A stretch of 44,184 nucleotides of DNA from Streptomyces sp. A0958. Its GTDB lineage: Bacteria > Actinomycetota > Actinomycetes > Streptomycetales > Streptomycetaceae. The position numbers and the translations under genes are program-made. This document shows positions 29,244 through 37,532 of the stretch, one piece after another. The stretch is taken from contig NZ_SSBK01000046.1 of NCBI RefSeq assembly GCF_004795035.1, positions 1 to 44,184 of the forward strand, in the 5' to 3' direction. A model generated the notes under the pieces. It searched no databases. It was not told where the DNA came from and was given only the letters and a program-made list of their open reading frames with translations. Within the stretch, counting starts at the first letter, position 1. Each line of letters opens with the position of its first letter.

Positions 29244-30377
29244 ATGGGGCTGTTCGACAGCATCCGCGGGGAGTTCATCGACATCATCGAGTGGACCGAC
29301 GACAGCCGGGACACCATCGTGTGGCGATTCCCGCGCCACGACAACGAGATCAAGATGGGCGCCAAGCTCGTCGTACGCGAGTCGCAGACCGCGGTCTTCG
29401 TCAACGAGGGCCGAATAGCGGACGTCTTCCAGCCGGGCACGTACACCCTGCAGACCCAGAACATGCCGCTGCTGTCCACGCTGAAGGGCTGGAAGTACGG
29501 CTTCGACTCTCCGTTCAAGGCCGAGGTGTACTTCGTCACCACCCGCCAGTTCACCGACATGAAGTGGGGCACGCAGAACCCCGTCATCGTCCGCGACCCC
29601 GAGTTCGGAATGGTGCGGTTGCGGGCCTTCGGTGCTTACGCGGCCCAGGTGGTCGACCCGGCGGCGCTGCTGCGCGAACTGGCGGGTACCGACCCGCAGT
29701 TCCGTACCGAGGAGGTGCAGCAGTACCTGCGCCAGCTGATCGTCGGCAAACTGGGCAGCGCACTCGCCACCGCGGGTGTGCCGATGCTGGATCTGGCGAC
29801 CCAGCAGGAAGCCATCGGCACCAGGCTCGCGGGTGTGCTCTCCCAGGAGCTGAAGCCGGTCGGTATCGCCGTCCCCAAGTTCATCATCGAGAACATCTCG
29901 CTGCCTCCGGAGGTCGAGGAGGCCATCGACACCCGTTCCCGGATGGGTATCGCGGGCAATCTCGACCAGTACACCCAGTTCCGGGCAGCCGATGCGCTCG
30001 GCACCGCTGCGGGCACGCCCGGCAGCGGCGTCGGCGAAGGCATGGGGCTGGGGCTCGGGATGGCCGCGGGCCAGCGGATGGCTGCCAGCCTCACCCCACA
30101 GCCGCAACCCGCTGCTCCCGCACCCGCCACGTCTCCCGCCCCCTCGGCGGGGCCGCCGCCGCTGCCCGTGCAGGAGCAGTGGTTCATCGGCGTCAACGGC
30201 ACCCAGCAGGGGCCCTACGACCGGACGGCGCTGACCGGTCTGGTGAGCGCGGGCACCCTGACCCGGACGACGTTGGTCTGGAAGGAAGGGCTGCCCGGGT
30301 GGCTGCCCGCCGACCAGGTGCCCGACATCGGCCGGCTCTTCGGGGCCGTCCCTCCGCCGCTGCCGCCTCAGGCCTGA
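29244..30377 (+). CDS. SPFH-domain protein with C-terminal GYF-like domain
   Basis: A 377-residue cytoplasmic protein. Residues 1-270 are an SPFH/virion-core-like domain (MGLFDSIRGEFIDIIEWTDD, VVRESQTAVFVNEGRIADVF, FGMVRLRAFGAYAAQVVDPA, GIAVPKFIIENISLPPEVEE). A Gly-rich helix and a Pro/Ala linker follow, then a GYF_2 domain (QWFIGVNGTQQGPYDRTALT ... GTLTRTTLVWKEGLPGW). GGGGGAGG precedes the ATG. The next gene, 13 bases on, is a zinc-ribbon membrane protein. The pair resembles YdjI and YdjG of the Bacillus ydjFGHI membrane-stress operon in domain make-up, without the PspA partner. GYF domains bind proline-rich peptides, so the tail may recruit a partner or the linker of another copy. Confidence 0.82.
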   Translation: MGLFDSIRGEFIDIIEWTDDSRDTIVWRFPRHDNEIKMGAKLVVRESQTAVFVNEGRIADVFQPGTYTLQTQNMPLLSTLKGWKYGFDSPFKAEVYFVTTRQFTDMKWGTQNPVIVRDPEFGMVRLRAFGAYAAQVVDPAALLRELAGTDPQFRTEEVQQYLRQLIVGKLGSALATAGVPMLDLATQQEAIGTRLAGVLSQELKPVGIAVPKFIIENISLPPEVEEAIDTRSRMGIAGNLDQYTQFRAADALGTAAGTPGSGVGEGMGLGLGMAAGQRMAASLTPQPQPAAPAPATSPAPSAGPPPLPVQEQWFIGVNGTQQGPYDRTALTGLVSAGTLTRTTLVWKEGLPGWLPADQVPDIGRLFGAVPPPLPPQA

Positions 30378-30390
30378 GGGAGGGACGACG

Positions 30391-31506
30391 TTGGACACCG
30401 AAGAGCAGAACGCCGGGGCTCCCGGTACGGGTTCTCGTTCCTACCCCTGCCAGGCGTGCGGCGCCACGGTGGAGTTCGCGCCGGGCTCCGACGCCATGCG
30501 TTGTCCGTACTGCGGTCACGAGCAGGCGGTGGCCACGGCAGCGCGCGAGGTCCGCGAGCACAGCTTCGACGAACTGGCCCCGCTGCCCGTCAAACCGCGA
30601 AGCTCCGTGTCCGGCGGCATACGCGCCTATGTCTGTCCGGGCTGCGGCGCCCACACCGAGAGCGACGACCTCTCCGTGAGCTGCCAGTTCTGCGCCACCC
30701 CGCTGGTCGCCGACCCCGATGCCACCGAGCGGGTACAGCCGGAGGCCGTCGTCCCCTTCGGCCTGGACCGGGACGCGGCCCGGGACGCGCTGCGCACATG
30801 GACATCGTCCCGCTGGTTCGCGCCCTCCCGGCTGAAGAAGGTCAGCGAGGCGGAGACGTTCAAGGGCAGCTACCTGCCGCACTGGACCTACGACGCGGAG
30901 ACGGTCACCAGATACCGGGGTCAGCGTGGCGTCTACTACTACGTCACCGAGACGTACACCACGACGGAGAACGGTGAGAGCGTCACCAAGACCCGCCAGG
31001 TGCGTCACACCCGCTGGTCCCCCGTCTCCGGTACGGTCAGCCGCGCATTCGACGACGTCCTCGTCGCCGGGACCAGCCACGTCGGCCACGAACAGCTGGA
31101 CAAGCTCACACCGTGGCCGCTGGAGGAGGCCAAGCCGTTCCAGACGGAATACCTGGCCGGCTTCCAAACCGTGCGGTACGACGTGGAGCCCGAGGACGGG
31201 CTCGTGACGGCCAAGGAACGGATGGCCACCGTCATCACGTCCGACTGCCGCTCCGACATCGGCGGCGACGAGCAACGGGTCACCACGCTGGACACGCAGT
31301 ACTCGGCGCTCACGTTCAAGCTGATGCTGCTGCCTGTGTGGTTCCTGACCTATCTGTACGCGGGCACCAGCTGGCAGGTCATGGTGAACGCCCGCACCGC
31401 CGAAGTCATCGGCGAACGCCCGTACAGCAAGGCGAAGATCGCCGCGGCGGTGGTGAGCGGGCTGATCCTCGCCGCGCTGGTCGTCCTCCTGGTGATGCGG
31501 AAGTAG
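30391..31506 (+). CDS. Zinc-ribbon membrane protein partner of the SPFH protein
   Basis: A 371-residue protein with two zinc ribbons near the N-terminus (CQACGATVEF...MRCPYCGHEQ and YVCPGCGAHTESDDLSVSCQ FCATPL). A central domain has Trp/Tyr-rich blocks (FAPSRLKKVSEAETFKGSYL, PHWTYDAET, YYYVTETYTTTENG), and a second half ends FKLMLLPVWFLTYLY. A single C-terminal membrane helix follows (AAAVVSGLILAALVVLLVMR). The TTG start is set by AGGGAGGGAC. The gene is co-directional with and 13 bases from the SPFH gene, so the two should act together at the membrane. The YdjG-like role in envelope stress is inferred from architecture only. Confidence 0.78.
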   Translation: MDTEEQNAGAPGTGSRSYPCQACGATVEFAPGSDAMRCPYCGHEQAVATAAREVREHSFDELAPLPVKPRSSVSGGIRAYVCPGCGAHTESDDLSVSCQFCATPLVADPDATERVQPEAVVPFGLDRDAARDALRTWTSSRWFAPSRLKKVSEAETFKGSYLPHWTYDAETVTRYRGQRGVYYYVTETYTTTENGESVTKTRQVRHTRWSPVSGTVSRAFDDVLVAGTSHVGHEQLDKLTPWPLEEAKPFQTEYLAGFQTVRYDVEPEDGLVTAKERMATVITSDCRSDIGGDEQRVTTLDTQYSALTFKLMLLPVWFLTYLYAGTSWQVMVNARTAEVIGERPYSKAKIAAAVVSGLILAALVVLLVMRK

Positions 31507-31552
31507 GGAGCGCCTGCGTGCGGTGTTACGGGGGCGATCGGCCAGTCCGAGA

Positions 31553-31580
31553 GCCCCCGCCGGCATGGTCCGACGGGGGC
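31553..31580. terminator. Terminator between convergent zinc-ribbon and deacetylase genes
   Basis: GCCCCCG (31553-31559) and CGGGGGC (31574-31580) form the base of a GC-rich hairpin, extended inside by CGG/CCG, between two convergent genes. Confidence 0.7.
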
Positions 31581-31603
31581 GCGCCACTCCGAGCGCGGGC
31601 GGA

Positions 31604-32437
31604 TCAGCGCAGTCCGGCGAAGAGGTCGTTCTCGGGCACGGCCGCGCCGGTGGAGTCCTTGACCCGTACGAAGGTCTCCATGCCCATCAGCTCGCCGAAC
31701 CTCTCCTTGCCCATCTTGAGGAAGAAGATGTTCTCCCCCTGACTGGCGTGCGCGGCCAGCGCATCGAACTTCTGGCCGCTGAACGCGGTGGTGTCCACCC
31801 ACGTGGTGATCTCGTCGTCGGGGAGCCCGATCTCGGCCATCGCGGCGACCTCCGCGGGGTCCGGCTCCGGCATGTCCGCGCCGAACTCGCGCATGGTCTC
31901 CCCGAAGCGCTGCATCATCGAGCGCGGCGCCGTCGTCCAGTACACCTTCGGTGTCAGCTCGGTCATCTCCAACGCCGCCATCGTGATGCGGTGGGCCTGG
32001 ATGTGGTCGGGGTGACCGTAGAAGCCGTTCTCGTCGTAGGTGACGACCACATCGGGCCGGTAGTGGCGAATGAGTTCCGCGAGTCGTGCGGCGCCTTCCT
32101 CCACGGGGGTCTGCCAGAAGGAGCCGGGGGCGTCGTTGCTCGGCCAGCCCGTCATCCCGGAGTCGGCGTAGTCCAGCATCTCCAGATCGCTGACCTTGAG
32201 GACTTCACAGCTCGCCTCCAGTTCCTGCCGTCGCATCAGAGCGACGGCCGCCGGATCGTGCCCGGGTTCGCCCGGCTTGACACCCCCCGGCCCGTCACCG
32301 CAGCCACCGTCGGTACATGTCACAAGAACAGTGCGCATGCCTTCCGCCGCGTACCGCGCGAGGACCCCTCCCGTTCCGGTGGCCTCGTCGTCGGGGTGAG
32401 CGTGCACTGCCATGAGCGTCAACGGCCGGTCAGTCAT
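31604..32437 (-). CDS. mca: Mycothiol S-conjugate amidase/PIG-L family deacetylase
   Basis: A 277-residue zinc amidohydrolase. AVHAHPDDEATGTGG gives the zinc ligands His and Asp with the catalytic Asp, and ENGFYGHPDHIQAHRI the third ligand and substrate His. TCTDGGCGDGPGG and ADSGMTGWPSNDAPGSFW are typical of Mca, which cuts mycothiol-toxin adducts to mercapturic acids and glucosaminyl-inositol, rather than of MshB. AGGAGG lies 10 bases before the ATG at 32437. MshB and other PIG-L deacetylases share the metal site, so Mca is likely but not certain. A frame open upstream is not part of this gene. Confidence 0.82.
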   Translation of the reverse strand: MTDRPLTLMAVHAHPDDEATGTGGVLARYAAEGMRTVLVTCTDGGCGDGPGGVKPGEPGHDPAAVALMRRQELEASCEVLKVSDLEMLDYADSGMTGWPSNDAPGSFWQTPVEEGAARLAELIRHYRPDVVVTYDENGFYGHPDHIQAHRITMAALEMTELTPKVYWTTAPRSMMQRFGETMREFGADMPEPDPAEVAAMAEIGLPDDEITTWVDTTAFSGQKFDALAAHASQGENIFFLKMGKERFGELMGMETFVRVKDSTGAAVPENDLFAGLR

Positions 32438-32699
32438 GGACCCAGTCCTCCTGCGTAAATACGTCTTGTTCCAAGGGCGCGGCAGGCATACCGCGATCCG
32501 GGGCCCGGACTCCGCCGGGGCGGGACGACCTCGCGGTCTCCGTATCCGCTGCCATTCCCCGCCCGTGCGGCGCCGGTCCCTCGGTCGATGCAACCGTTCC
32601 GGCCGGGCCGGCTGTTCCCGGCGCGGCCAGTCGAGCTTCCCGAGGCCCGAATCCCAAGGCGAACGAGGTACAAGCACTACACGCCCGCCTCGGCGCCAC

Positions 32700-33074
32700 C
32701 GCCGGCCTCGGCGGAGCGACACCCTGCTGAACCAGGCCGGTGCCAGGCCGGTCACGGCAGCGAACGCCTCGCGCACGCCATCGGCGACGCCGTCGCCGGC
32801 CGCGCCGCCGTAGCGGCGTTCCCGGACCAGGCCGGTGAGGATGTCCTCGAACCGCGCGGGCACCTCGTCCGGGGGCACAGCGAGCGGGGAGGCGCCGACG
32901 GGCGCGGCCGGCAGCCGCATCAGCAGCGTGTTGACCAACCGGTAGAGCACCTTCGCGTCCGCGGAGTCGACGTACCGCGCGAAGGCCGTGCTCCAGCGTG
33001 CCGGCGGTCACCGTCGGGAACGCGGCCCTGAGCACGGCGGCGGTGCACCACGGCATCGCTCGCTTCACCCGCAA
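32700..33074 (-). pseudogene. Frameshifted gene remnant of unknown family
   Basis: From ATG 33074 the peptide MRVKRAMPWCTAAVLRAAFP plus TVTAGTLEH continues only after a one-base shift near 32996 as AFARYVDSADAKVLYRLVNT and LLMRLPAAPVG, then EVPARFEDILTGLVRERRYG and VREAFAAVTGLAPAWFS. The composition and codon bias look coding across the join, so a real gene is broken here and its downstream part is lost. I do not recognise the family. The stretch 32438-32700 that follows has no gene that I can see. Confidence 0.45.
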
Positions 33075-33092
33075 CCAACCTATTGACTCTTT

Positions 33093-33100
33093 GCTATAGC
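33093..33100. promoter_or_regulatory. Possible GntR autoregulatory site
   Basis: GCTATAGC is an 8-bp palindrome, just upstream of GGAGG and the regulator start, and could serve as part of a -10 region. FadR-class regulators often bind short palindromes in their own promoters. Confidence 0.35.
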
Positions 33101-33118
33101 GGAGGCAATGTTGCGGAC

Positions 33119-33835
33119 ATGAGCACGGATGCCCTCAGCCCCATGGAGACGACGTCGTTGGCCGACCAGGCTTACCGGCGGCTTCGTGCTGCGGTTCGGG
33201 AGGGGGCGTTGCGGCCGGGCGAGAAGATCACCGAACGCGATCTCGCCGCCCGTCTCGGTGTCAGCCCTACCCCGGTGCGTGAAGCGCTGCGTCAGCTGGT
33301 GCACGAGAAGGTGGTGGAGCGGGTCGGGGCCCGGGCGCTGCGGATCGCGGACCACTCGGCTTCCGCGCGTTCGGAGATCGTGGAGGCCGAGGTGCGGCTG
33401 TCGGCCCTCATGGCTCGCCTGGCCGCCCGGAATGCCACCGATGCCCAGCTCGCGGATCTGGCCGAGATGCTGGAGCACGCCGATGCCCTGGTCGGGCAGA
33501 TCGAGCAGGACCTGGCCGAGCACGGAGCACGAGCCGACGTGACCGACCAACTGGTAGCCGTCCATCGCCTGCTGCGCCGCTTCCACCACCAGATGGAAGC
33601 GGCGGTCGGCAACCCGGTGCTGGATGGACTGCTGCAGCAGGCCCGCGCCTTCAGTGACGAGGAGCGCCTCGATCTGACGATCAAGCTTGCCCCGGAGCGG
33701 GCCGAGGCTTTCCGCCGACGGTTCCGCGAACACCGCAGCCTGCTTGACGCCCTGCTGGACCGGGACGAGGAACGGGCCGAGCTACTTGCCGCACATCACC
33801 ACCGTGAGGCGCTGAATCAGCTCTCCAGCAGCTGA
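33119..33835 (+). CDS. GntR-family transcriptional regulator (FadR/FCD class)
   Basis: A 238-residue regulator. The N-terminal winged helix is LADQAYRRLRAAVREGALRP-GEKITERDLAARLGVSPTPV-REALRQLVHEKVV. An all-helical ligand domain of the FCD type follows (EIVEAEVRLSALMARLAARN, VHRLLRRFHHQMEAAVGNPV, FREHRSLLDALLDRDEERAE). ATG 33119 is used because upstream in-frame codons have no good start. The GGAGG at 33101-33105 is rather far (13 bases), so translation efficiency may be low. The ligand is unknown. The adjoining transporter is broken, so the original target may be lost. Confidence 0.82.
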   Translation: MSTDALSPMETTSLADQAYRRLRAAVREGALRPGEKITERDLAARLGVSPTPVREALRQLVHEKVVERVGARALRIADHSASARSEIVEAEVRLSALMARLAARNATDAQLADLAEMLEHADALVGQIEQDLAEHGARADVTDQLVAVHRLLRRFHHQMEAAVGNPVLDGLLQQARAFSDEERLDLTIKLAPERAEAFRRRFREHRSLLDALLDRDEERAELLAAHHHREALNQLSSS

Positions 33836-33855
33836 CTCGACGCATCCGGCTACCC

Positions 33856-33894
33856 GTTCACCGGTACCGCCCCAAGTACCTGTTCACCGGTACC
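33856..33894. repeat. Two direct copies of GTTCACCGGTACC
   Basis: Copies at 33856-33868 and 33882-33894 start 26 bp apart, just after the GntR gene and before the scrambled transporter. They may be operators or a duplication scar. Confidence 0.4.
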
Positions 33895-33918
33895 ACGGGC
33901 GGAGGGCGCACACCCAGA

Positions 33919-34008
33919 CTGTTCGGGGACCTGGGCGTCGTAGAAGTTCCAGACCGATTCCTGGGCGAAGACCGCCAGGGTGACCCACAGCACCGCGCCG
34001 GCGCTCAT
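33919..34008 (-). pseudogene. First-helix segment of an MFS transporter, in inverted orientation
   Basis: On the minus strand from ATG 34008: MSAGAVLWVTLAVFAQESVW plus NFYDAQVPEQ, a typical first membrane helix and loop of GPH-like MFS transporters. The natural continuation LRHYVTSAGVIGLIMG is found on the plus strand starting at 34017. The two pieces share the codon CAG (Gln). After the Gln the minus frame runs into unrelated residues and stops. Confidence 0.6.
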
Positions 34009-34013
34009 TCGCT

Positions 34014-34520
34014 CAGCTACGCCACTACGTCACGTCGGCCGGCGTCATCGGCCTGATCATGGGGCTGGACCACTCCTTGGGCATCTTCACCCAGCCGTCC
34101 GTGGGGTTCCTCTCCGACAAACTCGTACGCCGCAAGGCGGGACGGTGGCCGATCGTGCTGACCGGGGCCTTGATCGCCACGGTCCCGTTCGTGCTCATCC
34201 CCTGGGCGGACAGCCTTCCCGTACTGATGGTGTGCGTCGTCGGCTTCGCCGCGGTAGCCAACGCCTTCAAAGGCGTCACCGAGACGCTGATCTCCGACTA
34301 CGTCCCAGCAAGCAGCCGCAGCAAGGCACAGGGCTTCACCAAGGCCGGCGTCAGCCTGACCATCATCATCTCTTCCCTGATCAGCCTGCTGGTCGTCGAC
34401 CGCAGCCTCCACCTGGCGTTCGCGATCCACCGGTCCTGATGCTGATCATGCTCGGTCTGTCCTGGACGTTCCTCGGCCGCCGGCACGAGCAGGCCGTCCT
34501 GCCCGAGCAACCGAGCCGGG
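34014..34520 (+). pseudogene. MFS transporter (GPH-like), N-terminal half only, frameshifted
   Basis: The plus frame reads QLRHYVTSAGVIGLIMGLDH, SLGIFTQPSVGFLSDKLVRR, then helices PIVLTGALIATVPFVLIPWA, LPVLMVCVVGFAAVANAFKG and GVSLTIIISSLISLLVVDRS, ending at TGA 34437. A one-base shift at about 34427 restores PPVLMLIMLGLSWTFLGRRH, the sixth helix. So helices 2-6 of a sugar-type MFS protein are present, and the C-terminal six are absent. Residual coding fades after 34520; 34521-34758 has no gene I can support. Confidence 0.72.
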
Positions 34521-34758
34521 AACAGCGGCGGTGCACCTGCCGGGCGGGAGACCACACCCATGGCCTTCCGCCCGCTCGCCCGGCGCGCCACACCCCACAG
34601 CAGCGGCCTGGGGGGCCTGGGGGCCCGGCGATGGGTGGTAGAGCGCCCCTCTTCGCCCGGCTCCACGGCTTCATCGGAAGACCTGACCCAGTGCGTCGCC
34701 TGCTGGTGACGCCACCTCATTCTGTTGGGCGTTCTGCGACGTCGTTTCCTTTGGCTCC

Positions 34759-35298
34759 CTACGCGGTTGAAGCGATACGTGACAGGAGCGCTGGAACCCA
34801 GTGGTTGCCGTAGCGTGTCCGCAACTCCGGTAGCTGCCAGTCGTTGCCGGTGACGGTTCCTCGGCAGCCGGCCGGTGAGCCACATGAGCATGCCAGGACG
34901 AACTGCGGGTCCCAGGTACTGGTGGCGTAGTCGCTGGTCAGTTCATCATCCGGTGCGATGTCGTGACGGGCGAGAAGGGTGTACGGACCCTCCCACCACA
35001 GGCTCGGGTCGCAGTGGTGGTTGCTGTATCCGATGGACTGCTCATTGCGGGGTGGAAGGACGAGATGGATGGCCTCGGTCACTGCGATGGTGTCGATGTA
35101 AGGGCGGCCCGGCTCAAGCCCGGAGGCGGCGAAGAGGTCTTGTAGTTCCTGGTCGGAGACCAATCGGCCGCCCAGCCGGGCCACGACCGTTCCCGCTCCG
35201 ATCGGCGCATTGGCGAACAGGCCCGAACCTGCGACGGGCGACGGACGGACCTCGGCGTGAGGGTGCAGCCAGCAATGCGGATCTGGTGTCGATGCCAT
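34759..35298 (-). CDS. SET-domain protein-lysine methyltransferase-like protein
   Basis: A 179-residue protein with the SET core: VAGSGLFANAPIGAGTVVAR (SAM-binding G-x-G), SNHHCDPSLWW (the N-H-x-C motif) and DDELTSDYATS (the E-L-T-x-D-Y catalytic motif). The post-SET zinc cluster is CSCGSPAGCRG. All key residues are present, including the tyrosine. ATG 35298 is preferred over an upstream TTG at 35349. Bacterial SET proteins may methylate ribosomal or DNA-associated proteins; the target here is unknown. No linked substrate gene is seen. Confidence 0.78.
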   Translation of the reverse strand: MASTPDPHCWLHPHAEVRPSPVAGSGLFANAPIGAGTVVARLGGRLVSDQELQDLFAASGLEPGRPYIDTIAVTEAIHLVLPPRNEQSIGYSNHHCDPSLWWEGPYTLLARHDIAPDDELTSDYATSTWDPQFVLACSCGSPAGCRGTVTGNDWQLPELRTRYGNHWVPALLSRIASTA

Positions 35299-35406
35299 TG
35301 GCCCATCGTGCCGTGTCGCAAGTGGTGTCAGCCAGTGAGCGTTTTCCAACCCCAGCGCCTGTGCCTCTATCCCAAGGCTCCTCCGACGGCCGTGACTACG
35401 TCTGGG

Positions 35407-35745
35407 TCAGAGCCAGTACCCCAGCATGTGGAGTGCCGGAAACACGCAGAGCGTCAGCTGTACCGCCCCGATAACGCGGTGTCCGATCCGCAGCAGTACG
35501 ACGGCCGTCACGCCGAGCGCCAGGGCCAGAGCGCCGAAGCCCAGCACTGGCGCCCAGTCCAGGGCCGGCGCGCCGGTCGTTGTCCGTCCGGAGCCGGTGT
35601 CCATCCGGTCCAGCCCCCGGACAGCGAGCACGATGACGACCAACAGTGCGGCCGCCACGTCCGCCACCAGTACGAGAAGCAGAAGACAACCTGCGGTGAG
35701 GGCACCCTCTCTGCCGGGGGGCTGCTTGTCGTCAAGTTCGGGCAT
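35407..35745 (-). CDS. Small membrane protein, unknown function
   Basis: A 112-residue protein starting MPELDDKQPPGREGAL. Three hydrophobic helices follow: CLLLLVLVADVAAALLVVIV, WAPVLGFGALALALGVTAVV and GAVQLTLCVFPALHMLG. Between the first two is a Gly/Thr-rich loop (MDTGSGRTTTG). The layout is like small hypothetical membrane proteins common in Streptomyces. No function can be given. Confidence 0.6.
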   Translation of the reverse strand: MPELDDKQPPGREGALTAGCLLLLVLVADVAAALLVVIVLAVRGLDRMDTGSGRTTTGAPALDWAPVLGFGALALALGVTAVVLLRIGHRVIGAVQLTLCVFPALHMLGYWL

Positions 35746-35858
35746 GGCTTGACGATCGCCCGGAATACATCCTCCCGAACGGTCCGTCGCCGACTCGCAA
35801 CCCAGACGTACTCCAGTCTTCATGGGCCTATCCGGACCCGGCGATCTCTCACAGACGC

Positions 35859-36070
35859 TCAGTTCGAGCAGGCCGGGAGAGTGAGGACGGACTGAACAAG
35901 GCTGGTGACGCGGGTGGTGGAGCATCGCAGTTTGCGCGGCAGCCGCCAGGTTCTGAGAGTGGCCACGGCCTGCTCGACGAGCACGCGGATTTTCGCGTGT
36001 GAACGATTGACGGCCTGCTGGTCGGGGGACAGCGTCTCCCATCGCCCCCAGCAGGGGACGCGCACGGTGG
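35859..36070 (-). pseudogene. C-terminal fragment of an IS5-family (DDE_Tnp_4-like) transposase
   Basis: The minus frame reads WGRWETLSPDQQAVNRSHAK, IRVLVEQAVATLRTWRLPRK, LRCSTTRVTSLVQSVLTLPA, the well-conserved end of IS5-like transposases that carries the last catalytic Glu (VEQA). The earlier catalytic Asp residues and the element's left end are missing. It marks an old transposition event in this degraded stretch. Confidence 0.78.
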
Positions 36071-36186
36071 CGCCGGCACCGCGCGTCTGGCGAGGCGGCT
36101 CGGGGACTCGGCGGGCTACGGAGAACGCGAGCAGACCCGCACGGATCACTTGCGGGAGTCGCTGCGCGGGGCTGTGGCGCGATCGG

Positions 36187-36990
36187 TTACCGCTCGAGGA
36201 GTTCGGCCAGCATGGCACTGGTCGTTTGGTCAGCCGGCAGGAACGCCTCAAGTCGTAGTTCGGCGATGGTGACGTCGATGGCGGTGCCGAAATGGGTGAG
36301 CGTGGTGATGAGCGTCAGCTCCCTGTCGTCGGCTGGATCATGTGCCCGCAGGCGCAGTGGTACGGCGAAGCCGAGGTGCTCCGGTGATTCGCGCGGACGT
36401 GATGGTGCCAGGTCGGTCAGTTCGCAGGCCAGGCGTTGGAGTTGATCGTCCGGGTTGCGCGCGCTCTCGTCCTTGATGCGGTCGATGATGTGCCACGCCC
36501 ACTCGTCGAGGTTGACGATGCGTGGCGCGAGGCCCTGCGGATGCAGCAACATCCGGGGAACGCTCACCGGCGGTACGAACAAATGCGGCGCCACGCCGGC
36601 GGTGAGGACGTGGAAGGCGGTGTTGGCCGAGACCAGGTCACCGTGCCGGTCGACGACCACCGCCGGGTACGGCAGGTGGCCGTGCAGGATACGTTCGAGT
36701 GCGGTGCGGATCGGTTCGAGTTGGGGGTCGTCCAGGCGGGTCTGCGGGTAGACCGGTGCGAATCCGGCCGCAAGGAGTAGTTCGTTACGCTCGCGGATCG
36801 GCACCTCCAGGGATTCGCCCAGCCGGATGATCATTGATCGGCCGGGGGTCGACCGTCCGCTCTCGATGAAGCTGACGTGCCGCTGCGTGGTTCCGGCTCG
36901 CATGGCCAGTTCCAGCTGGCTGACGCGCCGCCGAGTGCGCCACTCACGCAACGCTCCGGCGAGCTCGCCCCTGCTTGATTCGCTGATCAC
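36187..36990 (-). CDS. XRE-family regulator with MmyB-like ligand domain
   Basis: A 267-residue regulator. The N-terminal helix-turn-helix is LREWRTRRRVSQLELAMRAG-TTQRHVSFIESGRSTPGRSM. The C-terminal MmyB-like domain has ELLLAAGFAPVYPQTRLDDP, LPYPAVVVDRHGDLVSANTA and HFGTAIDVTIAELRLEAFLP, a PAS-like fold that binds small hydrophobic ligands in relatives. The GTG at 36990 begins just before the HTH; with no good ribosome site, a leaderless transcript from TACACA is plausible. It is divergent from the SnoaL-like gene, which such regulators often control together with dehydrogenase genes. Confidence 0.83.
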   Translation of the reverse strand: MISESSRGELAGALREWRTRRRVSQLELAMRAGTTQRHVSFIESGRSTPGRSMIIRLGESLEVPIRERNELLLAAGFAPVYPQTRLDDPQLEPIRTALERILHGHLPYPAVVVDRHGDLVSANTAFHVLTAGVAPHLFVPPVSVPRMLLHPQGLAPRIVNLDEWAWHIIDRIKDESARNPDDQLQRLACELTDLAPSRPRESPEHLGFAVPLRLRAHDPADDRELTLITTLTHFGTAIDVTIAELRLEAFLPADQTTSAMLAELLER

Positions 36991-37109
36991 CCCTCTTGTG
37001 TAACCCGATGGGCTGCTGATCCGCCATTCCCTGTGAGGAATTGCCGCGCTCCGGCCGGCGCAGCAAGGTCGTGCCGCACGCCGACCATTCGTGACCGAGG
37101 GGATCAACC

Positions 37110-37532
37110 ATGGCTGACATCGATATCCGCGACCTCGCCGACCGCTACGTTGCCGTGTGGAACGAACCCGATGAGGAGCGCCGCCGCGTCGCGATCCGGG
37201 AGCTGTGGTCCGCCGATGCGGTCCATGTGCTGCAGCCTCCCCAGGAGATCCTGCAGACCGCTGAAGGGCTGGGCTTCGACTGTCTCGTTCTGGAGGCGCG
37301 CGGGCACCACGCGTTGGAGTTCCGGGTGACTCGCGCCTACGAGGAGTTCGTCGCGCCAGGCACCTTCGTCTTCCGTTCGCGCGGCAACACCGACCGGCTC
37401 CACGACGTGGTCAAGTTCAACTGGGAGATGGCACCCCGGGACGGTGGTGAGGTCGCCGGCGTCGGGCTGGAGATCCTCATGCTCGGCCCCGACGGCCGCA
37501 TCGTCAGCGACTACCAGTTCATCGAGGGATGA
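37110..37532 (+). CDS. SnoaL-like/NTF2-fold protein
   Basis: A 140-residue cone-fold protein: DLADRYVAVWNEPDEERRRV (first helix), LWSADAVHVLQPPQEI, then strands ending VVKFNWEMAPRDGGEVAGVG and LEILMLGPDGRIVSDYQFIE. This pattern is typical of NTF2-like polyketide-cyclase or isomerase relatives. GAGGGGATC precedes the ATG. It is transcribed away from the XRE regulator and overlaps the next gene by ATGA. An enzymatic role is not proven. Confidence 0.75.
   Translation: MADIDIRDLADRYVAVWNEPDEERRRVAIRELWSADAVHVLQPPQEILQTAEGLGFDCLVLEARGHHALEFRVTRAYEEFVAPGTFVFRSRGNTDRLHDVVKFNWEMAPRDGGEVAGVGLEILMLGPDGRIVSDYQFIEG

Noticed and set aside
31604..32950. A longer N-terminal extension of the Mca-like deacetylase (448 codons)
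   Set aside because: The deacetylase fold starts at ATG 32437 with a perfect AGGAGG; the upstream frame is Arg-rich read-through into an unrelated broken gene.
33856..33894. Attachment site of an integrative element
   Set aside because: Two 13-bp direct copies only 26 bp apart, with no integrase or tRNA nearby.
35905..36258. A plus-strand frame in the IS5 fragment region
   Set aside because: It is antisense to the recognisable transposase tail and has no homology that I recognise.
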